A stretch of DNA of 64,000 nt from Celoporthe dispersa (lineage: Eukaryota; Ascomycota; Sordariomycetes; Diaporthales; Cryphonectriaceae), in the NCBI GenBank assembly GCA_016584495.1, contig WAID01000004.1, positions 2,542,001-2,606,000 of the forward strand, written 5' to 3'. Within the stretch, counting starts at the first letter, position 1; each line of letters begins with the position of its first letter. Position numbers and translations under genes: made by a program. Below, one piece after another: positions 37,087-49,423 of this stretch. Under the pieces are notes generated by a model that was given only the letters and a program-made list of their open reading frames with translations, was not told where the DNA came from and did no database searches.

Positions 37087-38256
37087 TCAGTCTGCCGCAA
37101 TAGCCCTTGCGGCTGGACTCGAGCCCATAGAACGCAGCTCGGTTGAGGAGGGTTTGCTTGCCGACTTGGCCTGCTGGTGGTCTCGAAACATTTTGAACAG
37201 AGTGCGGACCATGGGTAGCGAACCAGCGATGAGGGCGGTGTCGCACTCGACGACGGTCCACAGTATGATATCACCCATTCCCACTGTACAACGTGCACAT
37301 CATCAGCTCCGGCTCTGCTGCTTACATTTTTGTCATGCGGAGCTGCTCCACTTTCCCATAAAGTCAGATGTCGAAAAATTCGCCGTAGCATAAGGAAGTC
37401 TGACAATCATTGCGACGGAGGCGAATACAGCGAGGACAAGACGCCAATGACAGCCCGCTTCTTCTCCCTGCCCATCTGGATGTCCTTGATGATAACGAAA
37501 GGCAATACCGCCGTGGTGATATCGGTGGTGAGGTTGAAGCCCGAAATTATGAATGTAATAGCAAAGGTGATCATGCTACTAACGCAAGTACCCGCCACTT
37601 CTCCCCAGGTGGCTACGATGGGCCGGCACTGCAGGACGACATAGAGTTGTACGAAGATTGTCGAAACGACCGAGACGCTGATGAGGACCCAGAGGATGAG
37701 CCGGTGCCGTTTGTTGACCGCCATTCGCAATAGTATTATGCAAATACTGCGCTTGATGAAGACGTAATCACTGAGGAGGAAGCATTGCCAGAGGAAGATA
37801 GTCTGTTGCAGAGCATAGGTTAGATCCTGAGCGCTTAGACCCCTCAGATGGATCCCGTAGATGGTGGAGGAGAGACAATTACCTTCATGCCTTCATATAT
37901 ACCACGCCCGTGGGCTCGCCGGGTATCTCATCGTCTGGGGTGCCTAATCCAGTATGAGCACCATAGATGATACCCGATTATGGACCATGTTGATGACCTT
38001 GCATTCGCTCCTTGTCAGCATCTGCGCTCGAAATACTGAGAAACCGAGCGTCCTCCGAGGACATCGTGGAGGCACTTCTACCTACCCATCCGACACACAT
38101 TAGTGCATCCTCTATTGCAAACTTCCTGGATTGAAGTCGAGCCTTTACTCGAAGGGCAAGAACGATCGTCGATAGAATCGAGAATGCCAATGCCACTCCA
38201 TAGATACTTGCCGCCAGGCCGATTGGTGTAATCGATTGTCACCCTGCTGGTGCCAT
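37087..38256 (-). pseudogene. Decayed rhodopsin-domain integral membrane protein (PTH11-like)
   Basis: A fungal rhodopsin-domain (SAT4/PTH11-like) seven-TM gene with several lesions. Exons by phase: 38256-38086, 37997-37883, 37802-37352 and 37283-37087. Recognisable parts: ALAFSILSTIVLALRVKAR, FAIEDALMCVGW, GAHTGLGTPDDEIPGEP, FLLSDYVFIKRSICIILLR, RPIVATWGEVAGTC with ITFIISGFNLTTDI, and GMGDIILWTVVECDTALIAG. Codon 6 is TGA (38239-38241). One-base losses are needed at the GGG at 37973-37975, near 37886-37889, and at 37434-37435; a fourth mismatch remains at the exon 3/4 junction. The splice sites themselves still have branch sites and GT/AG ends. It is either a real young pseudogene or the worst-hit gene of an error-prone assembly. 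A separate intact paralogue-like gene lies at 56121-57967. Confidence 0.72.
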
Positions 38257-39850
38257 TGTTGCAGGTGAGGCTGACTGTACGTACGTAGAACTGAGTTAGG
38301 TAGCAGGATCAAAACAACAATTAATCGTGTAGATTCCTGACCAGAGGAATTCAACCAGAAGATGAGAAAATAATAAATCCAGACGCGAAGCAAACCAAAG
38401 GCACAGGAGACAGTAAGGGGTGTACAGCCTTCTGTGATCTAGAATACGGCGTCGATCCAAGTTGGTTGCTCATCAAATTACGGTGATTCCAGAAGGGGGA
38501 GTTCTATCCTAGTCCATGCCAGGCCCCCCAAGCAGTTTTGGTCCCATCGAGGCCTCCCCAGGACCTAGGTACCGCTACAGGGGATAGAGTGAAGGGCTCA
38601 TAAGTTGGTTCGTGCCGCAGGCTAGCCTTGGCCATCATGTATAGTCTCGAGGCATCATTGACTAACGATTTCCTCTTGACACCGTTTGTCTTATGCACCG
38701 TACACAATTCCCACTCTTATGATGTGGAATCCTATGGGAAACCGAAAAGCCTAGCTCGCCTTTGACTTTTCAGACTCAAAACAGCCAGAATCTTGTTAGG
38801 ATCATCATCCTATAACATATATAGAATTTAGTCCCAATAAATTAGTAGGGAGATCATCCAGTAGGCAGCGTTCCATCCCAGGAGTCGTTGACGCTACCAG
38901 TTCAACCGGTGCTACCGATGCTACCGAAGCTTCGATGTGGAATTAGAGCATGCAATCCCAAGAGGTGTTTCAAAACTTTTGGTGTCGAGCCAAGTCCCTC
39001 CGACCGACTCGCCTCCAGACAGACATCTCAATGGCGTTAATACTATGAGCTCTGAGCGATTTCATAGTCTTCAAAACCCACACCGTCGTGCGAGTATGGT
39101 TCTTATCTTATATTGAAACGCACACTGCGCCACGAAAGGGGCTTGCAGGCTGGAGACGCTGGGTATTGAAAACCCAGGGTATAGTAGATCCGGCTGCGCC
39201 GTTGTCACCAAGTCTCAGACCGACTTCCTGCAAGTGACACGTCGAATTTTATGGGTCGAGTAGGAATGACAGTTAGCGAAGTCTTATTCAGGGGCCTCAT
39301 TGATCCTAATTTCCCCTGTAACTTTTCTCCAGAACACTTCAGCCTTCGAATCCTTACGCTTTTTGACCTGGAACCCCTTCCGAGCACTGGCTCTGGCTGG
39401 GAAAAAAGGAGATCGTGCCCCGGTGTGGTCAGAGCTTGGATTGTTCTTTTCGGCTCGAAGAATCGAAGCAGTTTCCTCGTTTGGCGACGTTGTGTCGTGG
39501 CATATCCACTCCCCACCAAATACGTATACCAGTTCCCCACTTCTAATCCATACAAGGCTGCTCCGAATGCAGGCCAGGCGGGGCCGGGCCTTGAAATCCG
39601 GTACAGGAGGATACCACAGTTCCTAAGTGGCGTGAAACGGCAAGCGAGGGATCACTGTTGCAGTAGTACACAGTAGAAAAATATCGGCGGCGGAGACTGT
39701 AATGAGATCTTTTTTTCTCTCTCTTGAGTTCAACCTCTCGGAACGAGCGTGAGAAGGAAGAGATCAGACGATCAACTTGTGTTGATGATCATCTTGAAAC
39801 ATGGATGCACGATGAGCCTTGTCCTCAGGTGCGAATACAGGCTTAGATGC
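38257..39850. other. Intergenic, decayed receptor to SDR gene
   Basis: 1.6 kb. Open frames at 39205-39676 on both strands have no recognisable content. No repeat boundaries or terminal repeats that would prove a mobile element. Confidence 0.45.
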
Positions 39851-40957
39851 TCATGCGAAGCGTATACCCTTGGTCTTGAGTTTGTCCCACAGCCTCTCCT
39901 CCTCGGCCAAGATGTTCTTCCCGCCGAAATCTCCCTCCATGTTGGAAGGCGGGAGGAGGGACTGGTACGGGACAGTGCTGACTCGGACGTCAGACTTTCC
40001 GCTCCCAGACTCCGCAAACTGCATGCCCTCGACAACGTCTCCATTTCGATACTGCTCCTCGGTTACCAGGCGAAGTATGATCTCCGCACACTCGGTAGCT
40101 GTCATGTTCATGTCTTGCTCCCTCACCTTGCCCGTGCAGTGATCAGCCAAGACGGCGGGGCGGAAGGTGGTAGCCGGGCACATGCAGGCCACTCGGATGC
40201 CCAGACGAGACTTCATCTGTGCCAGGGACAGCGTGAAGGAGGTCAGTCCACCCTTGGACGTCTTATACAAGGGCGTGCCGATGGTAGGGAGATAAGCACT
40301 CATGGAGGCAACCAGGAGGAGATTGCCGGCGATCTTGTTCGACATCCCGTAGTCCAGAGCGATCTGGGCAAAACGGATGGGACCCATCAGGTTGACCGCC
40401 AGAAGGTGGTACGACTGACCGTTAGGGTCATCCTTTGGAAATGGCGAGGTGCCAGGGGCGTGCCAGAAGGCGGAACTTGGCGGCTCCCTGCGCATTTTGG
40501 ATACTTCGCTTAGCAGCAGTCCATAACTCTCGACTTGGCATTAGTAGGACGCGTAACCGGGAAGATGTCAAGACGTACCAGATACCGGCACCGGGGCAGA
40601 GCCGGCCGATCCTGGGGAAGCTCTTCAAGGCAAACTGCCAAGTCTGGGAGATAGAGCTCCAGTCGGACTGATCGCACACATGGTACAAGGCAGAAGGGCC
40701 TCCATGGGATTGGTGGCCGGGTGTGGAAACTTGGCGATGAGGGCCTTTGCCTCGTCTCGAAACGCAATGTCCGCGAAGATGACAGAGCATCCAGCAAGAA
40801 GGAGCTGCTCAGCAAAAGCGAGATTGATCCCTGAGTCAAAGAAATGAGCGTTTGGTCGGGCTGAGCATCGTAAGCGAGAAAAGGAAATGCGGCGTTAACA
40901 CTTACCACTTCCAGCGCCAGTCACAATGGCAAACTTTCCCTTGACGTCGAAAGACAT
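39851..40957 (-). CDS. Short-chain dehydrogenase/reductase (apparent frameshift)
   Basis: Classical-type NAD(P)-dependent oxidoreductase, closest by feel to the fungal 15-hydroxyprostaglandin-dehydrogenase-like group. Exons 40957-40906, 40830-40579 and 40487-39851, about 313 residues. MSFDVKGKFAIVTGAGSG has the TGxxxGxG nucleotide motif split by intron 1. SVIFADIALRDEA follows as beta-2. PGAGI stands in the NNAG place. The catalytic YxxxK is YKTSK, with an upstream Ser in LLLVASMSAYLP. The frame changes between HPATNPME and GPSALYHVCDQSDW; one extra G near 40696-40700 repairs it. Both introns then join in phase. Divergent from the UbiA gene, so probably co-regulated; a tailoring role in the cluster is inferred from position. 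Confidence 0.85.
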
Positions 40958-42019
40958 GTTTAGCGACTGGAATAGTAATGTCAACGCAGGAGCAGGAATT
41001 GTCAGGAACACAAAGTTGCCAAGAAACTGATTTGTTAAGGGATAGAATTATGATCAGGATGAGGTTGAACAGATGAAATATGAATTTCTCTTGCAGGAAG
41101 CGGTGTAATACTTTCTTTCTTTTCTTGCTTTTCTTATGAAAACAAAAATCCACACACCGTATCAACCAGACCCATGACGTGTACCGTCTACTATGGTACA
41201 CTCGGAATGTCCGTCACTGAAAGTGTTTGACGAGATTCCATGTGACTAATGGGGACAACGAAAACGCACACTGCAAATCGATGCACACAGTGTAGGAACA
41301 TGTTACACAAAATATAATGACAATGGAAATAAATAATAATATTTTTACGAGAAAATTAATGATCGCTTACTGACGGGGTGTTCTTCCTCTTTTCGCATTA
41401 GTGTGCCTTTTTCTTTTTTTTCCCTCCCAAACTCTCTGGTAAGCTGCTTCAAGACTATTTTCTAGACCACTTATATCGACTCTAGCTAGATCCTCGACGT
41501 TGTGGGTGGATAAGTATCGTGTCCCCTGAGCACCTAGGTTTCTGCTACTGCCCATGTCCCTGACCAGTTGTGATCGGTACCCCTAAATGCTTGGGAACTT
41601 GCTACACATGGTGGAGAATTTCGATCCTTCAACGTCTTTGACAGAGACCCAGAGAAACCCCTTATATTTTCTTGTAAGCGAGAGCTTCTGCTTTCGTGAT
41701 GATCAGAATTGCAGAGGATCTGATCCATACGCCAAGCCGAGGTGTGTTTTCATCTTTGCTACTCAACATATGATCGTGGCCAATGTCTGTAGCGAATGAG
41801 GTGTGTGTGCGTACATAGTTTACGACCGCCGAGTAAGGATGGTTTCGTAGTTAAGGAGGCCTCTTCCGATTCCAAGGAGATCATAAATAGTATTAAAGGG
41901 AGAGGTCTGCATGCCATTCCATTGTTCTGCTTTCCTGGCTGAATACAACATCAACGGTGTTATTTGACCAAAGTACTCGATCGACTCCTAGTCTATATCT
42001 TTATTCAGCAGATAACACA
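40958..42019. promoter_or_regulatory. Divergent promoter region SDR / UbiA
   Basis: About 1.06 kb between two divergent start codons. It contains a CGG-N5-CCG palindrome at 41203-41213. AT-rich in the middle. No gene recognised. Confidence 0.5.
41203..41213. promoter_or_regulatory. CGG-N5-CCG palindrome
   Basis: Inverted CGG triplets five bases apart, the form of site bound by many fungal Zn2Cys6 factors. One of three with the same spacing in divergent intergenic regions of the putative cluster. Weak on its own. Confidence 0.25.
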
Positions 42020-43094
42020 ATGTCTCGAAGATCCAATTTCTCTTTGAACGACAGAAAGGCGCGGCCGGGGAAGAGCTGTGGTCATGAGATAGAGATGGAA
42101 GACCGAGTGCGTTTGTCGAACCAGGTAAGAATTCCTTCCACCGTGTAATGCATCTTCCCATCTGCTAACCATTTGACAGCCATTTCAGCGACTCGGGAAC
42201 ATTTTGAGCCTAGCCCACCTCATTACAGAAAGCAACATCAAAGCCTATGTCCAGCCATGTGTCCTGTTCGCAATGCTTAGTGTTGCCTCGGGCGGGGTGA
42301 CCACTTGCGGCAACCCAGACACAAGTCATGCGAGCCTGATATACCTCGTCAAGGCATTTCCGCCTGTCGTCCTATACGTGTGGCTCTATGTGTTCCACTT
42401 CGACCTTAGCAACCAGAAAGCACCAGAGTCTATCGAGGAGGACCGCATGAACAAGCCGTGGCGCGCTATTCCCTCGGGTCGACTGACGATCGAAGACGCT
42501 GAGCGATGGTACCTGGTTGCGACGGCCATGCTGGTCATAGCCACTGGTGCCTGGTTGGGCGGCTTCCCCGAAGCACTGGCATTCATGGCGGAGACGTGGG
42601 TGTATGACTCGGCTGCCGGAGCGAGCTCCTGGTGGGCCAAGAACATCATCAACGCACTGTTCTACTCGACAGGTCAGCTGGGCGCAACACGTGTGGCGGC
42701 TCAGTTTGGTCTGGGATGCGAGATTACCCGGTCCGGACTCGAGTGGTGCGCCCTGCTTTGTCTGATGACCTTGACGACGGTACAGATTCAGGACCTGAGA
42801 GACCAGGAGGGAGATGGTGCACGAGGGAGGAAGACGATGCCCTTGGCAATCGGCGATGGGCCCTGCCGCTGGCTCACGGCATTCTTCATCATGTTCTGGT
42901 CAATCGCATGCCCTCTCTACTGGGCAGGAAGCCGCATTAGCGCTGCCTATGTGTTGCCGGTCCTGGTGGGAAGCATTATAGCGACAAGAGTTCTGAGGCG
43001 GCGGAATGTGGCGGACGATCGGAAGAGCTTCCACTATCATACCTTGATATGGCTGCCAGTCTTGTACTCGGTTCCGCTGCTGAGCAAATTCTAG
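42020..43094 (+). CDS. UbiA-family integral membrane prenyltransferase or terpene cyclase
   Basis: Membrane enzyme of the UbiA superfamily. Exons 42020-42124 and 42180-43094, 339 residues. Start is the ATG of MSRRSNFSLNDR; the 55-nt intron joins SNQ to PFQRLGN in phase. Both Mg-diphosphate motifs are intact: FDLSNQKAPESIEED with MNKPWRAIPSGR (Asp near 110 to 123) and DLRDQEGDGARGRK (Asp 240, 243, 247). Eight or nine hydrophobic segments are visible. In fungi this group includes aromatic prenyltransferases of meroterpenoid pathways and also UbiA-type sesquiterpene cyclases such as that of fumagillin; sequence alone does not separate them here. With a non-reducing PKS in the same locus, prenyl transfer to an aromatic acid is the favoured guess. 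Confidence 0.88.
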
Positions 43095-44282
43095 CTTCCT
43101 TGCTAGCAACCAGAGATGGGTATTTTTCAGTTCTCTTGGGGAGAACCTCCTGGGGGAGTTGTGGGAGGATTTGGCGATCTCGGCGGTCAAAACCGAACCA
43201 ATGGTATAGAAAACGTGTATTAGTACGGGGGGGTATGTACGATAAGGAATTCAATTGTGTCGAAGACGTGGCAGCATTGCAGTGGGTGAGGTATATCATG
43301 TGACGAGATAGATTCCACATGCGGGTCCCAAGAAATACCACAGTAGGAGCAATGCAACCCTTAATTATCTCGAGACGAATCCGAAGTCCCCCGCTCTAAA
43401 CTTTAATATACCCTTCCTATATCACGGGTATACAATTATAATATGTGTAGGTCCGTAGGAACGCCATGTGTACGTATTAATGGCTAGCTCGAGGTGGAAT
43501 CGTAAGTGTCGAAACGCCTCCTGTTCGGGTCTAGTTGCTTGACAGCTGTCAGCGATACTTGCGATGTAGATCGCTCTATGCATGTGTCCTTCTAGAAGTA
43601 CCAGGAAGCACACCCTGGTCGAAAGGTACCCACATCTTCGAGACCACGTCAATCAATGATTATCCGTGTTCTCGAGTCAGCACGCTGGCTCCTCGTTTCT
43701 CTCGCGGTGGGTGCTCAGAACAGTGTGTAGCCGAACATGGTATACAAGGTAGCAAAGCTTGGTACAGCCAAGAACGTTCTTGTTAATACCTGTGCTTAGC
43801 AATTCATGAGTATAAAATACAAGAATTCTGTTCAGTTTTAATATGGTAGATGTTATTGGTTTGAAACAGACTAGATCCTGTAATTGATTTGGGAGCTCAA
43901 TTTGGTTGGCACACGACATACAAAATAGTGTCCCCCTCCTCCTCCCGGGCGAAAAAAGCGACCCATTTTCGGCTGTACATTAGCTTTAACACTCACGACG
44001 GGAGGAACGACAAGACCACGGGCATATGACACATTATACCGGGGAGCATGTCGGAGGAGGAAAGCCCTGGCCGCGGCTTTTTGACATATGAACCACTCTT
44101 CGTGCGCTCACCTTTTTGTTTTCCTTTCTACATAGCAATCCAGTTCATTCATTTAATACTCACAGAAGATCTGTTTCCCGCCACAAAATCTACGTGCTCG
44201 AGCAAGCCTACTCCGTAGCAAATTACAAGAAAAAAAAAGTCTTCAAGATATCCTATCCGCATCTCGCCAATAGTAATAGATG
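43095..44282. other. Convergent intergenic region, UbiA / P450
   Basis: 1.19 kb between convergent 3' ends. Long for a terminator region, but no gene or repeat recognised. Confidence 0.45.
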
Positions 44283-46192
44283 CTACCAAAGTCGTTTCCA
44301 GCGAATCTTCATATCTCGATCGGGTGGTATCCCTACGGCGCCGATATACGATTCATCGTTCTGTGCCGGCCGATCAGACTTGGACCCGTCCGGGTGTGTC
44401 CATTCCACCAGTTCAATCTCAAATCTGGTAACGAGAGCAGCCAATGTCATGAGGATTTCCTGCTTGGCGAAGACACGCCCAGGGCAGATTGAAGTACCGC
44501 CTCCTGTCATGGCCGGTCAGTTTCTGGCACCCATCATGCAAGGCAGGGGGCTGGTCGAATTGTACGTACCAAAAGGGAAGAAAGAACTGGTCCTACCAGC
44601 CATTGTGAACTCAGCCTTACCACCTTCATACTTCAAGTTCCGTCCGGCCCAGAACTCGGATGCAGGATGCCCAGGAGAACCCCATACTGCCTCGTTGTAC
44701 TGGCCAATCTGGCTTGGTGCTTGAATTAAGGACCCGGCTGTCAAACGGTACCCATCTAGAGTGATGGGCTGGGTGACCTCGCGTGTGACGTTAATGGACA
44801 CGTGCAGACGAAGGGTCTCTATATAGACAGACTGTAAGAGCGGCATTGAGAGGAGCTTTTGGGCGTTGAAGGAACGCTTCCCAGTGACTGGGTCGACCGA
44901 ACTTGCGGCTAGACATTCCTCACGCACAGCTCGATATAACTTTGGATCTGCGATCAACTCCATCATGGCCCATGTAGACATGGGGACCGAGTTTGCGTTG
45001 GTGCTGTATGGAGGAAGAAAGAAAAAAAGGTGGTTAATGTTTAGATGACACGAAGCAAGGGGCTAATAAAAAGACTGACCCGAAGATGAAAGTGGCAGCC
45101 ATGCCAGCCGTCGTCTCAGGCGATAGATGGTTCATTGCCCACTTGATCAGCTCGCGAGCCATCCTGGAGCCGAAGCGCGGATCCCACTCTGCGACAGCAT
45201 CAGGGCCATCCCAATCGAGCTCACTCACGGCGGCATCGACATAACGTCGACACATGGCGTGGAAGTCTTGACGGATCTTCCAGGGCGCCGGATTCATCCA
45301 CCTCGGAAGTCCCCACATGAGCTGGGGCGCGAGACGAGCGAACTCCCACTTTTTCCTACTGTTCAGTCTTTTGTCTTCAATTTGGTATTGCCAGACATGT
45401 AATACTTACCATAGCAGACCAGAATCCTGGGTTCAGCTCGATGATCCGTGATCCCATCAGCGCCACGAGAGCCGCCTCGGCCATCTCGCTCTCGAAGAAT
45501 CGGCTCAGACTCAGCTCCGTCCACTCACCCAGGGGCTGCCTGGCCAGGCGGTCCGAGAAGAGCTCAAAGTACTTATCAGCCAGGGGGCCCGAGTGCTTGG
45601 TGCTCTGGAGGAATTCCGAGTACACATGATGCTGGCCGTACCAGAGCCGCGGCTGGCCGGGCTTCACGTCGTGGCCCGGCACGGGATTCTTGGACCGCCC
45701 GGACTTGTCCTGCTCGAATTTGGCCAGCTCGTCTGTGGACGCGCCCCAGACGTTCCGCATGACCTCGAGGAAGAAGGCGTCCGGGCTGATACTGTGCGAG
45801 GGCTGATTGATGATCCGGATGTTCTTCTCACCCGAAACCATGTAAACTTTCTTGGGACCCAAGCGAAACTTAATGACGGGGCTGGTGCGCTGCGCACGAC
45901 TGTTGATCTTCATGGTCAGTTGTCGTGACAAAAACTCTAAGCGGATTGCCGGATGCCAAGCCTACCCGACTCTTTGGATAAAGTTATGCATACCAGTCAT
46001 GTACTGATATGTGTTGGATATGATGGGGATCGTCCCCTTGAGTGAAGGAGGCTCTTTCGCGCCGGTTTTGGCAAATTTTTGCAGGAGAACGACAGCGGAT
46101 ATCAGGCACGACAAGGCCAGGATGAGTCGGGATGCCAGAGGAGCTGTCGGCTCAGGCGGATAAGCTCTGAGATAAATCCCTAGGTCTTCCAT
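44283..46192 (-). CDS. Cytochrome P450 monooxygenase (probable frameshift)
   Basis: Haem-thiolate oxygenase anchored in the ER. Exons 46192-45971, 45907-45410, 45355-45080, 45003-44570 and 44503-44283, about 549 residues. An N-terminal membrane anchor (ASRLILALSCLISAVVLL) precedes a proline-rich hinge. The haem loop FPFGGGTSICPGR, with Cys near 483, spans the last intron; the helix K region is ETLRLHVSINVTREV, with ExxR as ETLR. PRWMNPAPWKIRQDF and the NPGFWSAM region resemble the CYP7/CYP8-like fungal group (oxysterol/prostacyclin-type). Exon 1 uses a weak GTCGGG donor. Exon 3 needs one base fewer in the T5 run at 45350-45354 to stay in phase. Converges on UbiA and follows the M20 gene on the same strand. 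Substrate unknown. Confidence 0.88.
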
Positions 46193-47649
46193 CGCGCCCG
46201 TGGAAGATGGCAAAGAATTCAATTCCAGATAACAACGGTGTGCGCACAGGCAAGACGGCGAAGTATCTCCAGGGGCTTACAACGTAACCCACGGTCGAAC
46301 CACGGTTGAAACTTGAGGATCTGGAGTTTGTTTTAAGCCTTCGTTGTAGCCGAAGCGCTGCTTGCTTTATAGCTGAGAAATTACTCAAACCACCCCGTAT
46401 GGAAACTCAGACGCTCAACCACACTGTAGATGTTGTCAGAAGTGCGCGTGCTCGCTCGCTCGCTCGCGCTCTGCCCGTCAGAACGCTGATCCGTTGCTTC
46501 CTACATGTTGATCACCTTGCAGCGCCATCCTCCTTCTCCGCTGCCCCCACATGATGTATCCCACATGCTGTTGGCGTGCCATTAGGCACCAACCTCAGTA
46601 ACATGTGTTGATGATCATGGCCTGGTGGACAAGATCAGTGTACTTATAGATCCATACTTGGAGGTTAAAAATGCCCCGAAAACCCCGCAAGAGCTCCTGC
46701 AGAAATCTTCCGAACCTGACATCATCGTACATATTCGTTGTTTGGCTTTCGTGTTCCCTCCAACACACAGACGAAGCCACTCGGTTTACTTGGAAATACA
46801 ATAAGCGAAACTGTTTTTCGCCTAGTGCCGGCTCTACCGGAATTCTTTTCGGCTGCACCCTAGTTCCGGCAGTTACTGTGGTTCAACAACATTCCTTTCT
46901 TGTCAGGTGGTGGGATGGGGTCGAAGGCAGGCGGTGTCGATTCAGGGGCTCACCATGTCAAGTCTACAGGCCTGAGGCTAATCAGCTCGCTGTATAGCCT
47001 CGCAATCGCTTAGTCACCCTGGTTGGCATATTCGACTTTGGCCAGGATCTTTGCCTCCAGGAAACACGATGGATTAACTGCTGTTGCTTGTGATGTTGAT
47101 GAGTAAAAGTTCCTAGTGCTAGCTGGACCCGAGAAAATCCCCGACCACCACTGTGGCCCTTGTTGCTTGCTCCCTCCGGCCCACGTGGCCATTGCCTCTG
47201 GGCTTTTGCGCATAAGATCTGCAAATCGTTAAGATGGGCAGCAAACACGGTGCTGGTGAGTAGGTTCTTCTGACTTTCGAAGGACCTGCAATATCGATCA
47301 TCCTCGCATTGGTAATTGACTACGCTCTAATTTATTGATTGCTACTTACCCATACATCATGGCATTTGTGAATATAGAAAGAGCTCCCTTGCATGTCGCT
47401 CCCAACACCTTTTTCTTCCTCGTGTGGTGGAAGAGCGTGGCATCACATTTTTTGTCTATTTAAGTATGTTGATGTAAAAGGAAAGAAATCTAGTAATTAT
47501 TCGATCGCCGAACCCCCCTTCCATACCTCCTTACCCTTTGCGACTAGGAATTCATCTAGTCTCTGGTCTCACAGCCGGCTCTTTTCACACCCCGGAAGTT
47601 CTATTAGGACGAGGCAGAGAAGCCTGCTCGGGGCAATATCTCCTTTCAA
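46193..47649. other. Intergenic, P450 promoter to M20 gene
   Basis: 1.46 kb. A minus-strand frame ending at 47010 (KQQGPQWWSGIFSG ... EYANQGD) looks mildly protein-like but I cannot assign or bound it. The left part is the P450 promoter. Confidence 0.4.
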
Positions 47650-49423
47650 TCAGGCCCTTTTCGCCATAGCGCGGTCATATCTCAAAACACTCTGGCATAA
47701 CACCTCCGCGCCCAAGGCACAATCCTCAGGGCTCGTCCACTCTTCAGGATGATGGCTGACTCCATCCCTGCTCGGAACAAAGATCATCGAGGTCGGACAT
47801 CGTCTGCTCGCGTACACGCTATCGTGGCCAGCACCGCTGGTCATGTCCCGGTAAAGACCTTCATCGCCCAGGACGGACTGGGCCGCAGATCGCACCGCAG
47901 AAATACAATCCTGGTGGAACAGAACAGCTGGGCTCGCGAAGTCGGTGGTCCACTCGACGGAGAGAGGTAAGCGTTGGGGCGTGATCTCTTCGCCCCCGAC
48001 GGATCCACCGCCTGCCATTGAGATGAAATCACGCTTCAGCTGAGCCTCGACGGCATCGACAGTCTCGTCGGCTGCGGCCCGGACGTCGAGGCTGAAGCGA
48101 ACATTTCCGGGAACGGTGTTGACACTGCCTGGAGAGAGCGTCAGGATGCCGGTCGATGCGAGAGCAGAGTGTTTTGCTGCGACGCGGTTGGAATGGGTAA
48201 TCATCCGGGAGGCAAGTAGGAGAGCATCCGCACGAGCGGAGAAGGGAGTTGTCCCGGTATGTGAAGCTGTAAAACGAAGAAATCAGATAATAAGATCAAG
48301 AGTGTCAGCAATGCCCAAGAATGTCTATAGTGTGTTTGAGAAGCGAGGGTACTTACCTCTTCCTTTGACGTCAACCGTAAACCATTTGTAAGCCTGAACG
48401 CCTTGAACGATACCGATCTTTTGCTTCTCAGCCTCAAGTATGGGTCCTTGCTCGATGTGCAGCTCGAAATGAGCCGCCATGGGAGTCGAGCGGTAGCTAG
48501 CAGCGACACTGCCCAGGTAGCCGATGCGCTCTAGCTCGGACTTCATGGTCGCCGAGCCTCCACCAACCTCCTGTAGACTGTGCGCCCTCTCCAGGCTGAT
48601 GTCTCCAGCCCATACGCCAGATGACACCATCGACATCGGAAATCTTGCGCCCTCCTCGCTGCCGCCCCACATGTCGCTATCAGCTTACTGGATGTGCATC
48701 TGGGCACGGTGACCAAGCCAGAGGATACTAGGATGCTAACATACTTGGTCCAGTTGACCACGCCTATCGGATGCTCTGTCTCGACCTGATGATCCCGTAA
48801 GAGATGCAGCATCTCCACTCCGGCCAGTATACCTAGGATGCCATCATAGCGTCCGGCAGCAGGCTGTGTATCGAGATGCGACCCAGCGTAGATGGGCGAG
48901 ATATCGTTCCGACGACCAGGTCGCACCGCAAAGGTGTTCCCCATGGCGTCCACGACGACCTCGCAGCCCAGTGAGCGGGTCGTATCGACAAACCAGTCCC
49001 GTGCCTGCTTGTCTGCATCTGATAACGCAAGCCGAGCCATGCCCGTCTCAGTAGGCGCGCTATTACATTGTTTTTAGGTTCGGGTCAGCTTTCCATAAGT
49101 AGTACAATAAAAGAGCTCTCTTCAGTGAGCAGGAGAAGGGGGCCACTGAGGATAAATGGACACGGGGATTCTTGCCTTCCCCATCTCAGCCCTGTTCCGA
49201 AAGCGCATGTATGGTGCAGGGTGTCCATCATCCTGTTCTGGTTGACCTTGATGGCCTGCAGGTTGGTCTCTGTCATGTCCATCGTCCTCAGAGATGAAGG
49301 CTGGGTGCTGCTGAAACATCTCGTCGATGGCCTCAAGGGTGCCGACTCCAGCTTGCCATGATGATATCTCCAGCTCAGGCCACGGGCAGGGTGTGTGCGA
49401 GCTGCGAGCCGACTGAACAACAT
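47650..49423 (-). CDS. M20-family amidohydrolase (N-carbamoyl-amino-acid hydrolase / allantoate amidohydrolase-like)
   Basis: Dinuclear metal hydrolase of the AllC/hydantoinase-carbamoylase branch, cleaving N-carbamoyl or ureido groups. Exons 49423-49176, 49059-48745, 48658-48357 and 48266-47650, 493 residues, all in phase. Metal and catalytic marks: GSHLDTQPAAGRYDG (His and Asp ligands), TNEEGARF (catalytic Glu pair, across an intron), HIEQGPILE, RASHTGTTPF and GAGHDS with the last His. The first intron has a GC donor (AG|GCAAGA); using it restores RWGSAPTETGMARL. The N-terminal ~45 residues are Arg/Ser-rich and could target mitochondria, or the true start may be the later MDMTETN. Intact. 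It sits among biosynthetic genes, but may be a catabolic bystander. Confidence 0.88.

Noticed and set aside
39205..39676. Overlapping 116- and 141-codon frames on opposite strands
   Set aside because: No recognisable domain or intron signals; neither strand is preferred.
46982..47301. Minus-strand frames ending near 47010
   Set aside because: Short, unbounded and without a family match; left as a note in the intergenic entry.
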